A DNA stretch of 64,000 bases from contig JAMLJC010000001.1 of the NCBI GenBank assembly GCA_023953845.1, forward strand, positions 744,001-808,000, given 5' to 3'. How positions within the stretch are numbered: the first letter of the stretch is position 1; each line of letters starts with the position of its first letter. The DNA comes from Rhizobiaceae bacterium (GTDB lineage: Bacteria; Pseudomonadota; Alphaproteobacteria; Rhizobiales; Rhizobiaceae). Shown here piece by piece: positions 61,901-64,000 of this stretch. The notes beneath the pieces were generated by a model, which saw only the letters and a program-made list of their open reading frames with translations, searched no databases and was not told the origin of the DNA. The position numbers were made by a program, and so were the translations under genes.

Positions 61901-62199
61901 TGGCGAAATACGACGTCTATCGCACGCGCTTCAACGGTCGCTATGTCCTGGATGTCCAGGCTGACATCGTGGATGATTTCGACACCCGCATCGTCGTGCC
62001 GCTTCTCGCAATGAAATCGGTGCCGAAAGCGATGGGACGTCTCCACCCTACCTTTGAGATTGACGGCCAGATGTCGGTGATGGCTACTCACCTTATGGCG
62101 GCGGTCCCCAAGAGCGAGCTTGTGACGCCGGTCGCCAATCTGACCTCTCGCCACGACGAGATCATCGCGGCGCTGGACATGCTTTTTCAAGGCTTCTGA
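61900..62199 (+). CDS. ccdB: CcdB-type toxin (gyrase poison family)
   Basis: The 99-aa protein begins MAKYDVYRTRFNGRYVLDVQAD and continues with RIVVPLLAMKSVPKAMGRLHPTF and a STRHDEII-like C-terminus; these match CcdB, which traps DNA gyrase. F-plasmid CcdB ends in Trp-Gly-Ile, residues needed for gyrase poisoning; here the end is Gln-Gly-Phe. The toxin may thus be weaker or have a shifted target. TGATG overlap couples it to ccdA, and it converges on zapA 11 bases away. Confidence 0.86.
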   Translation: MAKYDVYRTRFNGRYVLDVQADIVDDFDTRIVVPLLAMKSVPKAMGRLHPTFEIDGQMSVMATHLMAAVPKSELVTPVANLTSRHDEIIAALDMLFQGF

Positions 62200-62210
62200 A
62201 CTGCGACTTT

Positions 62211-62579
62211 TCAGTTCGCCTTCTGGACCGCCAACCGCTCGGCAAGCGTCTCCATGCGTTGGGCAAGCCCAGTCAGCGCGCCGGTGAGCGCTGAATCGTT
62301 CTTGTCGGCCTTGACCAGCGCGTCGTCGCGCGTCTTGCGCAGCGTGACGATCTCGCTCTCCATGCCCTTCACGCGTTTCTGCAGTTCGGTGAGTTCGTCC
62401 ATAACCATGATGGCGGCCATGATGGTCAGGCGCTGGTCGCCGATCTCGCCGAACGAGCCCTTGAGATAGGCGACGTAGCGGTCGAACTTCTGGCCCATCT
62501 CCATGAGGTGCTCTTCCTGCCCCTCGTCGCAGGCCATGCGATACTGCTTGTTGTCGATGGTGATGGTGACTTGCGCCAT
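62211..62579 (-). CDS. zapA: Cell division protein ZapA
   Basis: The 122-aa protein begins with QVTITIDNKQYRMACDEGQEEHL, the ZapA signature, followed by a long helix for tetramer formation. ZapA promotes FtsZ ring bundling at midcell. It follows the DUF4164 gene by 6 bases. Confidence 0.92.
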   Translation of the reverse strand: MAQVTITIDNKQYRMACDEGQEEHLMEMGQKFDRYVAYLKGSFGEIGDQRLTIMAAIMVMDELTELQKRVKGMESEIVTLRKTRDDALVKADKNDSALTGALTGLAQRMETLAERLAVQKAN

Positions 62580-62585
62580 TGATCG

Positions 62586-62858
62586 CTACCTGTCCAGCAC
62601 CGCCCGGATCGTCTCCATGGCCGTCACCAGCCGGCGGGAAACCTCCTTGTTGGCTTCTTCCAGGCGCTCGGCGCGGGCCTCGGACGTGTCGAGCTCCTGG
62701 GCGAGCCGGCTGCGGTCGGCGTTGAGGCGCTGCACCTCGGCTTCCGCCTCGGAATAATCCTGCTCCTGCTCGAGACGCCCGGAGACGGAGCTTTCCAGCG
62801 CCTCGATCGCCTTGCTGAGGCGCGCTATCGCTTCCCTGAGAGTGGTTTCGCCGGTCAT
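62586..62858 (-). CDS. DUF4164 coiled-coil protein
   Basis: This 90-aa protein is almost entirely coiled coil (heptads from about residue 5 to 75, with many Leu, Glu and Arg) and ends TAMETIRAVLDR. DUF4164 proteins precede zapA in many Rhizobiales. The function is unknown; a division-related role is suggested by linkage. Confidence 0.8.
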   Translation of the reverse strand: MTGETTLREAIARLSKAIEALESSVSGRLEQEQDYSEAEAEVQRLNADRSRLAQELDTSEARAERLEEANKEVSRRLVTAMETIRAVLDR

Positions 62859-63021
62859 GCTTCGCGACTTGGGACCTGCACGCGCGAGAATCGCTCGCGT
62901 CCTTAACGCCTTATGGGCAAAACATTAGGCGGCGCTGGAAGCGAACGTCAACCAATCGATTCGTCTATCCCCCGCTGATGGTGCGGCCAGCCGCCGCGCC
63001 GGCCTCGAAGGGCCCATTCGA

Positions 63022-63049
63022 TTGACACCAAGGCGCGGCCTGCTATGTG
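63022..63049 (+). promoter_or_regulatory. Sigma-70-type promoter of tkt
   Basis: TTGACA (63022-63027), a 16-base spacer and TATGTG (63044-63049) lie 50 bases before the tkt ATG. The rest of the 240-base gap toward the DUF4164 gene shows no other feature. Confidence 0.65.
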
Positions 63050-63098
63050 TCCGCTGCCTTTGCCCGAGAGCATTTCCGCAAGAGAAAGCGAGCGATCC

Positions 63099-64000
63099 AT
63101 GAGCAACAGCGAAAAGCACAACCGGATGGCCAATGCGATCCGTTTTCTGGCCATGGACGCGGTGGAGAAGGCGAATTCCGGTCATCCCGGCCTGCCCATG
63201 GGATGCGCCGACATCGCCACAGTTCTGTTCACGAAGTATCTCAAGTTCGACCCGCAGAACCCGCACTGGGCGGACCGCGACCGCTTCATCCTGTCCGCCG
63301 GCCATGGCTCCATGCTGCTCTATGCGCTGCTCTACCTGACGGGCTACGACGACATCACCATCGACGAGATCAAGAATTTCCGCCAGCTCGGCTCGAAGAC
63401 CGCCGGACACCCAGAATACGGCCATGCGGCGGGCATCGAGACGACGACCGGCCCGCTCGGTCAGGGCATCGCCAATTCGGTCGGCTTCGCGCTCGGCGAG
63501 CGCATCATGAACGCAGCCTTCGGCAACGATCTTGTCGATCATTACACCTATGTCATCGCCGGCGACGGCTGCCTGATGGAAGGCGTCAGCCAGGAGGCGA
63601 TCTCGCTGGCCGGCCACCTCAAGCTCAACAAGCTGATCGTCTTCTGGGACAACAACAACATCTCCATCGACGGCGCCGTGACGCTCGCCGATTCCACGGA
63701 CCAGATGGCGCGCTTTGCCGCCTCCGGCTGGGCGACCATCGCCTGCGACGGCCATGATGCCGACGCCATCGCCAAGGCGATCGACTTCGCCCGCAGTTCG
63801 GATCGCCCGACGCTCATCGCGGCCAAGACCACCATAGGCTTCGGCGCGCCGACAAAGGCCGGCACCAAGGCCGCGCACGGCTCGCCCCTCGGCAAGGACG
63901 AGATCGCCGCGACGCGCAAGGCGCTCGGCTGGGAGTATGCGCCGTTCGAGGTTCCCTCCGATATTCTGGACGCATGGCGGCTTGCGGGCCTGAACTCGGC
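63099..64000 (+). CDS. tkt: Transketolase (partial, runs off the right edge)
   Basis: The visible 300 codons form the pyrimidine/PP N-terminal part of transketolase: SGHPGLPMGCADIATVLFT, DRFILSAGHGSMLLYALLYL, TTTGPLGQGIANSVGFAL and the TPP motif GDGCLMEGVSQEAISLAG through WDNNNISIDG. It moves two-carbon units in the pentose phosphate pathway. The reading frame is open to the window edge. It is complementary to the transaldolase at 24 kb but not linked in an operon. Confidence 0.96.
   Translation, partial: MSNSEKHNRMANAIRFLAMDAVEKANSGHPGLPMGCADIATVLFTKYLKFDPQNPHWADRDRFILSAGHGSMLLYALLYLTGYDDITIDEIKNFRQLGSKTAGHPEYGHAAGIETTTGPLGQGIANSVGFALGERIMNAAFGNDLVDHYTYVIAGDGCLMEGVSQEAISLAGHLKLNKLIVFWDNNNISIDGAVTLADSTDQMARFAASGWATIACDGHDADAIAKAIDFARSSDRPTLIAAKTTIGFGAPTKAGTKAAHGSPLGKDEIAATRKALGWEYAPFEVPSDILDAWRLAGLNS

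Noticed and set aside
62859..63098. Possible 6S RNA near zapA
   Set aside because: 6S RNA is often linked to zapA, but here there are only 11 bases on its 3' side and no recognised 6S pairing in the gap before tkt. An Infernal scan with the 6S model would decide.

Overview
The window is chromosomal DNA of a high-GC alphaproteobacterium, most likely Rhizobiales (Phyllobacteriaceae/Mesorhizobium-like; this placement is inference). Reasons: an atpHAGD-C operon next to priA and a small transaldolase, an RpoH2-type sigma factor behind an EcfG-type promoter (GGAAC-N16-CGTT), a GTTC-N7-GTTC LexA box, a RibH2-type lumazine synthase under an FMN riboswitch, and dispersed GC-rich palindromes typical of this order. 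No tRNA, rRNA, CRISPR or prophage was recognised. No gene-free stretch exceeds 300 bases.

Layout. 0-14.7 kb: a YnbC/YnbA-like lipid pair, an outer-membrane barrel, pdxY with a DUF429 gene, a LemA-TPM-TPM membrane module, a GNAT, and a polyamine-type ABC transporter (two permeases and an ATPase, no local binding protein) with a class III aminotransferase and an SDR. 14.7-24.6 kb: the F1 ATP synthase operon, which carries an extra ORF between atpD and atpC, then a DUF4345-like gene, a ParDE toxin-antitoxin pair, priA and tal. 24.6-31.9 kb: an MhpD-like hydratase, an acyltransferase, lptE-leuS, yggS, a DMT exporter and usg. 31.9-33.2 kb: an IS1111-group insertion sequence whose 12-bp subterminal inverted repeats can be located.

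33.3-49.4 kb is the most interesting block. It encodes an apparently complete tryptophan-to-anthraniloyl-CoA catabolic route: tryptophan 2,3-dioxygenase, an alpha/beta-type kynurenine formamidase, kynureninase, an anthranilate-CoA ligase, a 762-aa monooxygenase/old-yellow-enzyme fusion, beta-oxidation-type enzymes (SDR, enoyl-CoA hydratase, acyl-CoA dehydrogenase), a MarR regulator, a cupin, a Liv-type ABC importer and a RidA-family protein that lacks the usual arginine. GC-rich hairpin repeats sit at three internal boundaries of this block.

49.5-64 kb: rpoH2; ribH2 with its FMN riboswitch; a radical SAM/UdgX pair preceded by a LexA-type box; a M48 metalloprotease; thiBPQ under a TPP riboswitch, divergent from thiN; an ABC-F protein; a CcdAB pair with a 23-bp palindromic operator; zapA with a DUF4164 gene; and the 5' part of tkt, which runs off the right edge.
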